A stretch of DNA of 64,000 nt from Streptomyces genisteinicus. Lineage in GTDB: Bacteria; Actinomycetota; Actinomycetes; Streptomycetales; Streptomycetaceae. Numbering within the stretch: the stretch's first letter is position 1; the number at the start of each line of letters is the position of its first letter. Shown here piece by piece: positions 1 to 6,951 of this stretch. The stretch is taken from NCBI RefSeq assembly GCF_014489615.1, contig NZ_CP060825.1, forward strand, positions 5,156,501 to 5,220,500, written 5' to 3'. Under the pieces are notes generated by a model that did no database searches, was not told the DNA's origin, and worked only from the letters and a program-made list of their open reading frames with translations. The position numbers were made by a program, and so were the translations under genes.

Positions 1-115
1 CGACTACCCGGTGCTCGTCGGGTTCATCCTCTTCATCGCGATGGTGTACGTCCTCATCAACCTGCTGGTCGACCTCGCGTACAGCATCATCGACCCGAGA
101 GTGCGGGTGCACTGA
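1..115 (+). CDS. Peptide ABC transporter permease, DppB type (3' end only)
   Basis: Only the last 37 codons are inside the window, read from base 2 and ending in TGA at 113-115. The fragment has one hydrophobic helix (LVGFILFIAMVYVLINLLVD) followed by the short charged tail DPRVRVH. That is how DppB/OppB-type inner-membrane permeases end. One base separates its stop from the GTG of the next permease gene, so the two are translationally linked. The identification rests mainly on the dppC, dppD and dppF genes that follow, because the fragment alone is short. Confidence 0.8.
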   Translation, partial: DYPVLVGFILFIAMVYVLINLLVDLAYSIIDPRVRVH

Positions 116-116
116 C

Positions 117-1079
117 GTGACGACCATGACCAAGAAGGCCGACAAGATCGACCGGCTCGCCGAGCTGATGCAGACCTCCGAGGCCACCACCGGCGCCAGC
201 CTGTGGCGCGAGGCCATGCGGCGGCTGCGTTCCAGCAAGATGGCGATCATCGGCGCCGCCGTCATCGCCGTCTTCGTGGTGCTCGCGATCATCGGCCCGT
301 GGATCGCCCCGCACAGCCCCACCGCGCAGACCTGGCGCGGCGAGGTCTTCCCCAACCAGGGCAAGTTCGTCGGCATGCGCGGCGAGAACTGGTTCGGCCT
401 CGACCACCTGGGCCGCGACCTGTTCTCCCGGATGCTCGTCGGCGCGCGCCAGACCCTGCTCGTCGGCGTCGTCTCGATGCTGATAGGCCTGGTCGTCGGT
501 GCGCTCGTCGGCATCCTGTCCGGCGCGGCGGCCACGCTCGGCGGACGGGTCGGCCAGCGCGTCGACACCGTGATCATGCGCATCACCGACATCATGCTGT
601 CGCTGCCGGGCCTGCTGCTCGCCGTCTCGATCGCCGCGGTCCTGGGCCAGTCCCTGACCACCGTGATGATCGCCGTCGGTGTCGTGCAGATCCCCGTCTT
701 CGCCCGCATGCTGCGCGGTTCGATGCTCGCCCAGGGCGGCGCCGACTACGTGCTCGCGGCGAAGGCGCTCGGTGTGCGCAAGCGGCGGATCGTGCTCACG
801 CAGATCCTGCCGAACTCGCTCAGCCCCGTGATCGTCCAGGCGACGCTCAGCCTCGCCACCGCGATCATCGAGGCGGCGGCGCTCTCCTACCTGGGCCTCG
901 GCAACCCCGACCCCGCGGTGCCCGAGTGGGGCGTGATGCTCTCCCAGGCGCAGCGGTTCTTCGACAACGAGCCCATGATGGCGGCCTACCCGGCCATCGG
1001 CATCATCATCACCGCCCTCGGCTTCACCCTGCTCGGCGAGGCCATGCGCGAAGCCCTCGACCCGAAGCTGCGAGGCTGA
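117..1079 (+). CDS. dppC: Dipeptide/oligopeptide ABC transporter permease, DppC type
   Basis: Second membrane subunit of a peptide importer, pairing with the DppB-type permease just upstream to form the channel. The 320-residue protein has a cytoplasmic N-terminus, a first membrane helix around residues 43-62, a periplasmic-type loop, and five more hydrophobic segments. The loop that docks with the ATPases is visible as ALGVRKRRIVLTQILPN. The DppC-typical segment EAAALSYLGLGNPDP follows near residue 250. GTG at 117 was chosen because it directly follows the previous stop; an ATG three codons later is an alternative. It lies six bases before the first ATPase gene. Confidence 0.9.
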   Translation: MTTMTKKADKIDRLAELMQTSEATTGASLWREAMRRLRSSKMAIIGAAVIAVFVVLAIIGPWIAPHSPTAQTWRGEVFPNQGKFVGMRGENWFGLDHLGRDLFSRMLVGARQTLLVGVVSMLIGLVVGALVGILSGAAATLGGRVGQRVDTVIMRITDIMLSLPGLLLAVSIAAVLGQSLTTVMIAVGVVQIPVFARMLRGSMLAQGGADYVLAAKALGVRKRRIVLTQILPNSLSPVIVQATLSLATAIIEAAALSYLGLGNPDPAVPEWGVMLSQAQRFFDNEPMMAAYPAIGIIITALGFTLLGEAMREALDPKLRG

Positions 1080-1085
1080 AGTCCC

Positions 1086-2081
1086 ATGGCACTGCTTTCC
1101 GTTGACGAACTCAGCGTCACCTTCACCGCCAAGGGCCGCAAGGACTCCACGGCGGTCGACGGCGTCTCCTTCGACGTCGACCAGGGTCAGGTCGTCGGTC
1201 TCGTCGGCGAGTCGGGATGCGGCAAGTCCGTCACCTCGCTCGCGCTGATGGGCCTGCTGCCGGGCAAGGGCGTGCGGATCGGCGGCCGGGCCCTCTTCGA
1301 CGGCGCCGACCTGCTGTCCATGAGCCCGGCGAAGCGGCGCGACCTGCGCGGCAGCCAGCTCGCGATGATCTTCCAGGACCCGCTGTCCTCGCTGAACCCG
1401 GTCATCCCGATCGGCGTGCAGGTCACCGAGATCCTCCAGCGTCACCGCGGGCTGAAGGGGGAGGCCGCCCGCAAGGAGGCGGCCCACCTGCTGGACCGGG
1501 TCGGCATCCCCGACCCGACGCGGCTCAAGGAGTACCCGCACCAGCTCTCCGGCGGCATGCGCCAGCGTGCGCTGATCGCCATGGCCGTGGCCTGCGCGCC
1601 CCGGATGCTGATCGCGGACGAGCCGACCACCGCGCTCGACGTGACCATCCAGGCCCAGATCCTCGAACTGCTCAAGGAACTGGTCGACCAGGAGGGCACC
1701 GCCCTGCTGATGATCACCCACGACCTGGGTGTCGTCGCCGGCCTGTGCGACCAGGTCAACGTGCTCTACGCGGGACGGGCGGTGGAATCCGCGGCACGGC
1801 GCGAGCTGTTCGCCCACCCCACCCACCCGTACGCGCACGGGCTGCTCGGCTCCATCCCGCGCCTGGACGCCCCGCGCGGCGAGCCGCTCCGCCCGATCCG
1901 CGGCTCCATCAACGACCGGATCGCCTGGGCCGACGGCTGCGCCTTCGCCCCCCGCTGCGACCACTACACGATGGAGTGCCTGACGGGCACCCCCGAACTG
2001 ACCGAACCACGCGCCGCGGGCCACCAGGTGCGCTGCGTCAACCCGGTCCTTCCCAAGAACCAGGCGGAGGTCTCGGCATGA
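1086..2081 (+). CDS. dppD: Peptide ABC transporter ATP-binding protein, DppD type
   Basis: First of two ATPases that power the peptide importer. In the 331-residue protein the Walker A motif is GESGCGKS (about residue 42), the ABC signature is LSGGMRQR, and Walker B is MLIADEPTTALD. The C-terminal oligopeptide-transporter extension contains the paired cysteines in CAFAPRCDHYTMEC, a region that binds an iron-sulfur cluster in some DppD homologues. The gene overlaps the next ATPase gene by four bases (ATGA), which indicates translational coupling. It is in the same operon as the two permeases. The substrate-binding protein gene is not in the window. Confidence 0.92.
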   Translation: MALLSVDELSVTFTAKGRKDSTAVDGVSFDVDQGQVVGLVGESGCGKSVTSLALMGLLPGKGVRIGGRALFDGADLLSMSPAKRRDLRGSQLAMIFQDPLSSLNPVIPIGVQVTEILQRHRGLKGEAARKEAAHLLDRVGIPDPTRLKEYPHQLSGGMRQRALIAMAVACAPRMLIADEPTTALDVTIQAQILELLKELVDQEGTALLMITHDLGVVAGLCDQVNVLYAGRAVESAARRELFAHPTHPYAHGLLGSIPRLDAPRGEPLRPIRGSINDRIAWADGCAFAPRCDHYTMECLTGTPELTEPRAAGHQVRCVNPVLPKNQAEVSA

Positions 2082-3466
2082 GTCTGCTCGAACTCGACGG
2101 TGTGAAGGTCCACTTCCCCGTCAAGAAGGGCATCTTCTTCGACCGCACGGTCGGCCACGTCTACGCGGTCGACGGCGTCTCCCTGAAGGTCGAGGCCGGT
2201 CAGACGTACGGGCTCGTCGGCGAGTCGGGCTGCGGCAAGACGACGCTCGGCCGGGCCGTGCTGCGGCTGGTGGACGTCACCGACGGCGAGGTCGTCTTCG
2301 ACGGCACCGACCTGGCGAAGCTGCCCGACGAGGAGATGCGCCGCTTCCGCCGCCGTCTCCAGATGGTCTTCCAGGACCCGCTGGGCAGCCTCAACCCCCG
2401 GCAGAACGTCGAGTCGATCCTCGCCGAGGGCATGGCCGCGCACGGCATCGGCAAGGACCAGGCCGAGCGCCGGGAGAAGATCAAGGAGATCCTCGCCAAG
2501 GTCGGCCTGCCGGCCAACGCGCTCTCCCGCTACCCGCACGAGTTCTCCGGCGGTCAGCGCCAGCGCATCGGCATCGCGCGGGCGCTCGTCCTCGAACCGG
2601 ACGTGATCATCTGCGACGAGCCGGTCTCGGCCCTGGACGTCTCCGTCCAGGCGCAGGTCATCAACCTGCTGGAGGAGCTCCAGGAGTCCCTGGGCCTCAC
2701 CTACCTGGTGATCGCGCACGACCTCGCCGTCGTCCGGCACATCTCCGACGTCATCGGCGTGATGTACCTGGGCGGGCTCGTCGAGGAGGCGCCGAGCGAC
2801 GTGCTGTACGAGGGGCCCAAGCACCCGTACACCAAGGCGCTGATGTCGGCGGTCCCGGTGCCGGACCCGGAGATCGAGGACCGGCGGGAGCGCATCCTGC
2901 TCCAGGGCGACCTGCCGTCGCCGGCCAACCCTCCGGCCGGCTGCCGTTTCCACACCCGGTGCCCGTGGGCGCAGGACAAGTGCGCGGTGGAGCGTCCGGC
3001 GCTGACCGACCTCGGCGACGGGCACAAGGTCGCCTGCCACTACGCCCGCGAGATCGACGAGGGCACGGTCGTGCAGACCCGCTCGACCGGCATCGACGCG
3101 GTCGTGGCGACGGAGGCGGTGGCGTCGAAGGAGGCCGCGGTCTCCGAGACGGTGACGGACCCGGCGTCCGCCGCGGTCGCCGTCCCCGCGCCCCGTCCGG
3201 CCGCCGACGGGGCGGTTCCCGCCGCGGACGCGGACGCCTCCGGTGAGGCCCCCGCCGAAGCGGCCGCGAGCGGCTCCGGCGACGACGCCGGGGACACCGG
3301 CGCCGAGGGGCCGGAGGGCTCCGAGGCGGGCGGCACCGCGGAGGTGGCCGTCACCGAGGAGGCCGTGGCGGAGAAGCCGGCCATCGAGGAGCCCGCGGCG
3401 GAGAAGCCCGCCGCCGACGAGCCCGTGGCCAAGGGGCAGGCGAAGGAGGCTTCCGAGTCCGCCTGA
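2078..3466 (+). CDS. dppF: Peptide ABC transporter ATP-binding protein, DppF type, with Ala/Glu-rich tail
   Basis: Second ATPase of the peptide importer, 462 residues, starting at the ATG that overlaps the dppD stop. Walker A is GESGCGKTT, the signature FSGGQRQR, Walker B VIICDEPVSALD, and the HPY-type end CRFHTRCPWAQDKC is complete by about residue 325. After HYAREIDEG comes an extension of roughly 130 residues made almost wholly of Ala, Glu, Pro, Lys and Gly. It contains near-repeats such as EEPAAEKPAADEP and is absent from typical DppF proteins of about 330 residues. The tail is predicted disordered and its role is unknown. A hairpin over the stop codon ends the operon. Confidence 0.9.
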   Translation: MSLLELDGVKVHFPVKKGIFFDRTVGHVYAVDGVSLKVEAGQTYGLVGESGCGKTTLGRAVLRLVDVTDGEVVFDGTDLAKLPDEEMRRFRRRLQMVFQDPLGSLNPRQNVESILAEGMAAHGIGKDQAERREKIKEILAKVGLPANALSRYPHEFSGGQRQRIGIARALVLEPDVIICDEPVSALDVSVQAQVINLLEELQESLGLTYLVIAHDLAVVRHISDVIGVMYLGGLVEEAPSDVLYEGPKHPYTKALMSAVPVPDPEIEDRRERILLQGDLPSPANPPAGCRFHTRCPWAQDKCAVERPALTDLGDGHKVACHYAREIDEGTVVQTRSTGIDAVVATEAVASKEAAVSETVTDPASAAVAVPAPRPAADGAVPAADADASGEAPAEAAASGSGDDAGDTGAEGPEGSEAGGTAEVAVTEEAVAEKPAIEEPAAEKPAADEPVAKGQAKEASESA

Positions 3467-3475
3467 CGGACTCGG
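3453..3475 (+). terminator. Hairpin across the dppF stop codon
   Basis: Nine-base arms CCGAGTCCG and CGGACTCGG enclose a five-base loop that contains the dppF TGA. There is no U-tract, as is usual for Streptomyces terminators. It probably ends the transporter operon. Confidence 0.55.
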
Positions 3476-3484
3476 GAGCGCCCG

Positions 3485-3529
3485 GGAACACCGGACAGCG
3501 ACGCGCACGGTAGAACTGTCCGGTGTTCC
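3485..3529. promoter_or_regulatory. 14-bp inverted repeat spanning promoter and start of the TRIC gene
   Basis: GGAACACCGGACAG at 3485-3498 is repeated exactly as its reverse complement at 3516-3529, with 17 bases between. The right arm covers the GTG start at 3523. A -10-like hexamer TAGAAC lies at 3511-3516, seven bases before the start codon, which suggests a leaderless transcript. The repeat could be an operator or, if transcription starts further upstream, an mRNA hairpin hiding the start codon. Confidence 0.5.
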
Positions 3530-4194
3530 AAGAACTCTTCACGCCCTCCGTCCAGCACGCGCTCGACATCGCCGGGATCTTCGTCTTCGCGATCTCGGGC
3601 GCGCTGCTCGCCGTACGGAAGAACTTCGACGTCTTCGGCATCGCCGTCCTCGCCGAGGTCACGGCGCTGGGCGGAGGGCTCATCCGCGACCTGATCATCG
3701 GGGCCGTACCGCCCGCCGCCTTCACGGATCTCGGGTACTTCGTGACCCCCCTGGTCGCCACCGTGCTCGTCTTCTTCCTGCACCCGCACGTGGAGCGCAT
3801 CCAGGTCGGGGTGAACGTCTTCGACGCGGCCGGGCTCGGCCTGTTCTGCGTCACCGGGACGACCAAGGCGTACGAGTACGGCCTGAACCTCACCTCCTCC
3901 GCCGCGCTGGGCCTCGCGACGGCCGTCGGCGGCGGTGTGCTGCGCGACGTCCTCGCCAACGAGGTGCCCTCGCTGCTGCGCTGGGACCGCGACCTGTACG
4001 CGGTGCCGGCGATCGTCGGCGCCACCATCGTCGTGCTCTGCATCCAGTTCGACGCCCTGAACGCGCTCACCAGCGGCATCGCGGTGGTGACCGCCTTCGC
4101 CCTGCGGCTGCTGGCCATGCGCTACCACTGGCGGGCCCCGCGCGCCTGGAACCGGCGCTCGGCCGCCACCGAGGAAAAAGCTACCGCTCAGTAA
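3523..4194 (+). CDS. TRIC-type cation channel family membrane protein (YadS/UPF0126)
   Basis: Membrane protein of 223 residues with two copies of the glycine-rich UPF0126 unit. The first contains VTALGGGLIRDLIIG and the second ATAVGGGVLRDVLANEVP; each spans roughly 100 residues and three helices, with a seventh helix at the C-terminus. Prokaryotic members are homotrimeric potassium-permeable channels related to animal TRIC proteins. The GTG start has no Shine-Dalgarno sequence, and a -10-like TAGAAC seven bases upstream suggests a leaderless message. The gene appears monocistronic. The promoter of the next gene lies inside its last codons. Confidence 0.85.
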   Translation: MFQELFTPSVQHALDIAGIFVFAISGALLAVRKNFDVFGIAVLAEVTALGGGLIRDLIIGAVPPAAFTDLGYFVTPLVATVLVFFLHPHVERIQVGVNVFDAAGLGLFCVTGTTKAYEYGLNLTSSAALGLATAVGGGVLRDVLANEVPSLLRWDRDLYAVPAIVGATIVVLCIQFDALNALTSGIAVVTAFALRLLAMRYHWRAPRAWNRRSAATEEKATAQ

Positions 4195-4210
4195 TTGTTT
4201 GTTGTACGGT
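4188..4210 (+). promoter_or_regulatory. Promoter and putative TetR operator of the thioesterase gene
   Basis: TCAGTAA-N6-GTTGT at 4188-4205 runs into a -10-like TACGGT at 4205-4210, six bases before the ATG at 4217. This implies a leaderless transcript. The same TCAGTAA-N6-GTT(A/G)T pattern occurs at 5862-5879, in front of the nearby tetR gene. Confidence 0.45.
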
Positions 4211-4216
4211 ACCGGC

Positions 4217-5107
4217 ATGGCAGAGGCAGCACAGACGGCGGTGCGGACGACGACCGGCGGGACGCGCACGGCGAAGGCGACCGTCGGCGACAGCGAGTTC
4301 GACCGCGACACCGCGGTCGTCCGCCGCGAGCCCGGCGTCTACGACGCGGAGCTCTCGGCGGGCTGGACGATCATCCACGCCGTCAACGGCGGCTACCTGC
4401 TCGCGATGCTGGGCCGCGCGCTCGGCGACGCCCTCCCGCACGCCGACCCCTTCTCGGTCTCGGCGCACTACCTCACGGCGTCCCGTCCCGGGCCCGCCGT
4501 GATCCGCACCGAGGTCGTCCGCACCGGGCGCACCCTCTCCACCGGCCAGGCGTCCCTCTTCCAGTTCGCGGAGGACGGCACCGAGGTCGAGCGCATCCGC
4601 GTCCTGGCCACCTACGGCGACCTCGACGCGCTCCCGGACGAGGTCCGCACCTCGGCCGAGCCGCCGGTCATCGCGCCGATCGAGCACTGCTTCGGGCCGT
4701 CCGACGGCCCCGCCCCGATCCCCGGCAGCTCCGCCATCACCGAGCGCCTCGACATCAGGCTCGACCCGGCCACCGTCGGCTGGGCGATCGGCGCGCCCTC
4801 GGGCAAGGGCGAGATGCGCGGCTGGTTCCAACTGGCCGACGGCCGGGACGCGGACCCGCTCTCGCTGCTGCTGACGGTGGACGCGCTGCCGCCGACCTCG
4901 TTCGAACTCGGGCTGACGGGCTGGACCCCGACGGTCGAGCTGACCACCCACGTGCGGTGCCGCCCCGCGCCCGGTCCGCTGCGGGTCTCCATCACCACCC
5001 GCAACCTGGCGGGCGGCTTCCTGGAGGAGGACGCCGAGGTCTGGGACTCGGCCGGCCGCCTCGTCGCCCAGTCCCGCCAGCTGGCCAAGGCGCCGCGCAC
5101 GGCCTGA
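4217..5107 (+). CDS. Double hot-dog acyl-CoA thioesterase family protein
   Basis: Protein of 296 residues with two consecutive hot-dog folds, as in acyl-CoA thioesterases of the 4HBT_3 type. The N-terminal half (about residues 20-130) contains the helix segment HAVNGGYLLAMLGRAL followed by FSVSAHYLTASRPGPA. The C-terminal half (about 165-295) contains GEMRGWFQLADGR and ends LVAQSRQLAKAPRTA. The likely activity is hydrolysis of acyl-CoA thioesters; the substrate cannot be told. ATG at 4217 is preferred over the upstream TTG at 4199 because of alignment and promoter position. It is convergent with a TetR gene that shares its promoter motif and may repress it. Confidence 0.8.
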   Translation: MAEAAQTAVRTTTGGTRTAKATVGDSEFDRDTAVVRREPGVYDAELSAGWTIIHAVNGGYLLAMLGRALGDALPHADPFSVSAHYLTASRPGPAVIRTEVVRTGRTLSTGQASLFQFAEDGTEVERIRVLATYGDLDALPDEVRTSAEPPVIAPIEHCFGPSDGPAPIPGSSAITERLDIRLDPATVGWAIGAPSGKGEMRGWFQLADGRDADPLSLLLTVDALPPTSFELGLTGWTPTVELTTHVRCRPAPGPLRVSITTRNLAGGFLEEDAEVWDSAGRLVAQSRQLAKAPRTA

Positions 5108-5159
5108 CCCCGCCGCGGGCGGCATCGCCTTGCGCCTGCCCCGGAATCGCACGGCACCA

Positions 5160-5196
5160 CACCGCGCCCCCCGTCCACCGGACGGGGGGCGCGGTG
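5160..5196. terminator. Bidirectional terminator between thioesterase and tetR
   Basis: A perfect 17-base stem (5160-5176 with 5180-5196) and a three-base loop sit between two convergent genes. There is no U-tract. Confidence 0.75.
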
Positions 5197-5241
5197 CGTG
5201 CCTCATGCCCCGCACCGCGCGTGTTCTCCGCCCCTCGTGCC

Positions 5242-5856
5242 TCAGTCCAGCCAGTGCCGGCGGCCCAGAGTCACCAGCCGCAGCCTCCGCCGCGCCAGCG
5301 CGCTCACCCGCTCCTCGCCCCCCGGGCCCGCCTCCAGGAACGCCGAGGCGGTCATCACCATGTGGTCCACGTACAGGCCGGCGAGCATCTCCAGATCGTC
5401 CTCGCTCCATCCCGCCGACTCGGGCTCGGCGGCGAAGAACGCGGCCACCTCGTCCGCGAACCGCGCCAACTGCTCGGCGATCGCCGTGCGCACGGCCGCC
5501 ACACCGCCGTGCTGCTCCCGCGCCACGAAGCGCACATGCGCGGGGGAGGTGCGCACCAGCCCGGCCACGAGGGCCACCGTGCGGTCGATGCGGTCCTCGT
5601 CCGCCGGCTCCCTCAGCGCCTCCCCGATCGTCGCGTGCAGCGAGCCCAGGGCCTCCTCGACCAGGGCCACGCCGAGGTCCGCCATGCCGGTGAAGTGCCG
5701 GTAGAAGGCGGTCGGGGCGACTCCCACGGCCCGGGTGACCTCGCGCAGTCCCACGCTGCTCAGGCTCTGGTCCTCCAGCAGGCGCAGTGCCGCGTCCAGA
5801 AGTGCCTGGCGGGTCTTCTGCTTCTGGGCCTGGCGGACGCCGACGGTGTGACTCAT
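5242..5856 (-). CDS. TetR family transcriptional regulator
   Basis: DNA-binding repressor-type protein of 204 residues. The N-terminal helix-turn-helix is clear (KTRQALLDAALRLLEDQSLS, then VTRAVGVAPTAFYRHF, about residues 14-58). It resembles the FabR/DesT-like branch, which often acts on lipid genes. The helical C-terminal domain would bind a ligand that cannot be predicted. The promoter has no Shine-Dalgarno and a -10-like sequence close to the ATG, so the message is probably leaderless. The motif TCAGTAA-N6-GTTAT in its own promoter recurs before the thioesterase gene, which suggests autorepression plus control of the thioesterase. Confidence 0.9.
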   Translation of the reverse strand: MSHTVGVRQAQKQKTRQALLDAALRLLEDQSLSSVGLREVTRAVGVAPTAFYRHFTGMADLGVALVEEALGSLHATIGEALREPADEDRIDRTVALVAGLVRTSPAHVRFVAREQHGGVAAVRTAIAEQLARFADEVAAFFAAEPESAGWSEDDLEMLAGLYVDHMVMTASAFLEAGPGGEERVSALARRRLRLVTLGRRHWLD

Positions 5857-5861
5857 GACAT

Positions 5862-5879
5862 TCAGTAAACAACCGTTAT
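5862..5879. promoter_or_regulatory. Putative TetR operator at the tetR promoter
   Basis: The sequence TCAGTAAACAACCGTTAT can be read as an imperfect palindrome (AGTAAAC and GTTATCT arms, the second running to 5880). Its fixed positions match the motif at 4188-4205 in front of the thioesterase gene. Confidence 0.4.
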
Positions 5880-5916
5880 CTCGAATTGGGAAGAGTAGAC
5901 TCCTCAGTCAGTGAAC

Positions 5917-5946
5917 ATACGTACTCTGAAACCTCTGATACGTACT
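5917..5946. promoter_or_regulatory. Direct repeat ATACGTACT, 21 bp apart
   Basis: ATACGTACT occurs at 5917-5925 and again at 5938-5946, with start points 21 bases (two helical turns) apart. Both lie just upstream of the small membrane protein gene at 5967. The geometry suits a regulator binding twice on one face of the DNA. No regulator is assigned. Confidence 0.3.
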
Positions 5947-5966
5947 GGTCCACCGGAAGGACGGCC

Positions 5967-6119
5967 GTGATCATCCTCGTCGCCGCGCTCCTCGTCATGG
6001 GCATCATGCTGGGCGCCGTGGTCCAGCTCCCCGCCTCTGCCTCCCTCGTCGCCGGCACCGTGATCGGCTGCTGGCTGATCGTCTTCGCCGTGCGCGAGCG
6101 CCGCGCCCGGCGCGGCTGA
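5967..6119 (+). CDS. Small membrane protein, 50 residues, unknown function
   Basis: I chose GTG at 5967 because a good Shine-Dalgarno GGAAGGA lies five bases upstream (5955-5961). A longer reading frame begins at TTG 5886 without one. The product has two hydrophobic helices (MIILVAALLVMGIMLGAVVQ and SLVAGTVIGCWLIVFAV) and a basic tail RERRARRG, so it should sit in the membrane with a cytoplasmic C-terminus. It is not a family I recognise. The next gene begins 26 bases downstream with its own strong ribosome site, so the two are probably co-transcribed. Confidence 0.65.
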   Translation: MIILVAALLVMGIMLGAVVQLPASASLVAGTVIGCWLIVFAVRERRARRG

Positions 6120-6145
6120 CCCATCGACCGGAAGGAGAAGAACCC

Positions 6146-6517
6146 ATGCGCACCGACACCCTCGTACGACCCGCCGCCCGCACGTCCGGACCGGCGGGCC
6201 CCGATCCCGCCGCCGGGGAGGAGGCGGCCGAGCGACGCCCGGAGGAGCCTGCCGCCCCGCAGGCCGCCGCGCCCGCGGGCACCCGGGACGCAGACGGGAT
6301 GGCCGTCGCCGCCTTCGTTCTGGGCCTCACCGGACTGCTCGTCATGAACATCGTCCTCGGGCCGACCGCCATCGTGCTCGCCTCCCTCGCCCTGCTGCGC
6401 GGCACCGCCCGCCGCGGCCGGGCACTCCTCGGGCTCGGGCTCGGCGTCGCCGACCTCGTGGTCCTCGCCGTCCTGGTCACGGCGAACGGCTCCGTCGTCT
6501 GGGGCTTCGGCGGCTGA
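6146..6517 (+). CDS. DUF4190-like membrane protein
   Basis: Protein of 123 residues. A Pro/Ala/Glu-rich N-terminus (about 50 residues, probably disordered and cytoplasmic) is followed by the pattern MAVAAFVLGLTGLLV and two further hydrophobic stretches. The arrangement of a first helix ending near LGPTAIVLASLALLRG, a GRALLGLGLG turn and a last helix is typical of DUF4190 proteins. Function is unknown. The start has a strong GGAAGGAG ribosome site. A 36-base palindrome over the stop codon ends the transcript. Confidence 0.75.
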   Translation: MRTDTLVRPAARTSGPAGPDPAAGEEAAERRPEEPAAPQAAAPAGTRDADGMAVAAFVLGLTGLLVMNIVLGPTAIVLASLALLRGTARRGRALLGLGLGVADLVVLAVLVTANGSVVWGFGG

Positions 6518-6546
6518 CCGGCCGCCGCGCGGCGGCCGGTCAGCCG
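6511..6546. terminator. 36-bp perfect palindrome terminator
   Basis: CGGCTGACCGGCCGCCGC at 6511-6528 is followed directly by its exact reverse complement at 6529-6546. It includes the TGA of the DUF4190-like gene. In RNA it would fold into a hairpin with a minimal loop. Confidence 0.7.
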
Positions 6547-6951
6547 CCACCGGGGGAGAGCCGCCCCCCGGTCCCTGGCGCAGAAGCCCTCCGCGGACCG
6601 CAGCAGGCCACCGGCCCAAGCCGCCGCTCTGCGCTGCGGGAGCCGCCTCCGCGCCTCCTGCGGTGCCCGCCGCCTCCCCGGCGGAACCCGCCGTTCCCTT
6701 CCGGCGTACCCGCCCCCGCACCGGCGTGGCGGAAGGCGCCCCTCACCCCGTGCGGAACCCGCCGTCCGCGCCATCGGACCTCATGCCCGCGCCCCGGCGC
6801 CCCCTCTCCGCAACCCCCTCCTCGCCCCCCTCCTCACCCCCTTCGGTGCTCTCTCCGCGACCGTCTCCGCGCCCCGCGCGCGGCCGCGACCGGCGTGCGA
6901 CCCTGCGCCGCGTCCGCGCCCCTCGGACCGCCTCGTAGAATCGGGGCCACC
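6547..6951. other. Intergenic region before the cysteine desulfurase gene
   Basis: About 400 bases, C-rich on the plus strand and of low complexity near 6795-6880. Reading frames here have no ribosome sites or recognisable products. I see no gene, no clear promoter and no further hairpin. Confidence 0.5.

Noticed and set aside
87..2024. Long minus-strand open frame of 645 codons opposite the dpp genes
   Set aside because: It is a shadow of the plus-strand GC-biased codons. It is rich in His, Asp, Gly and Arg, has no ribosome site, and matches no family.
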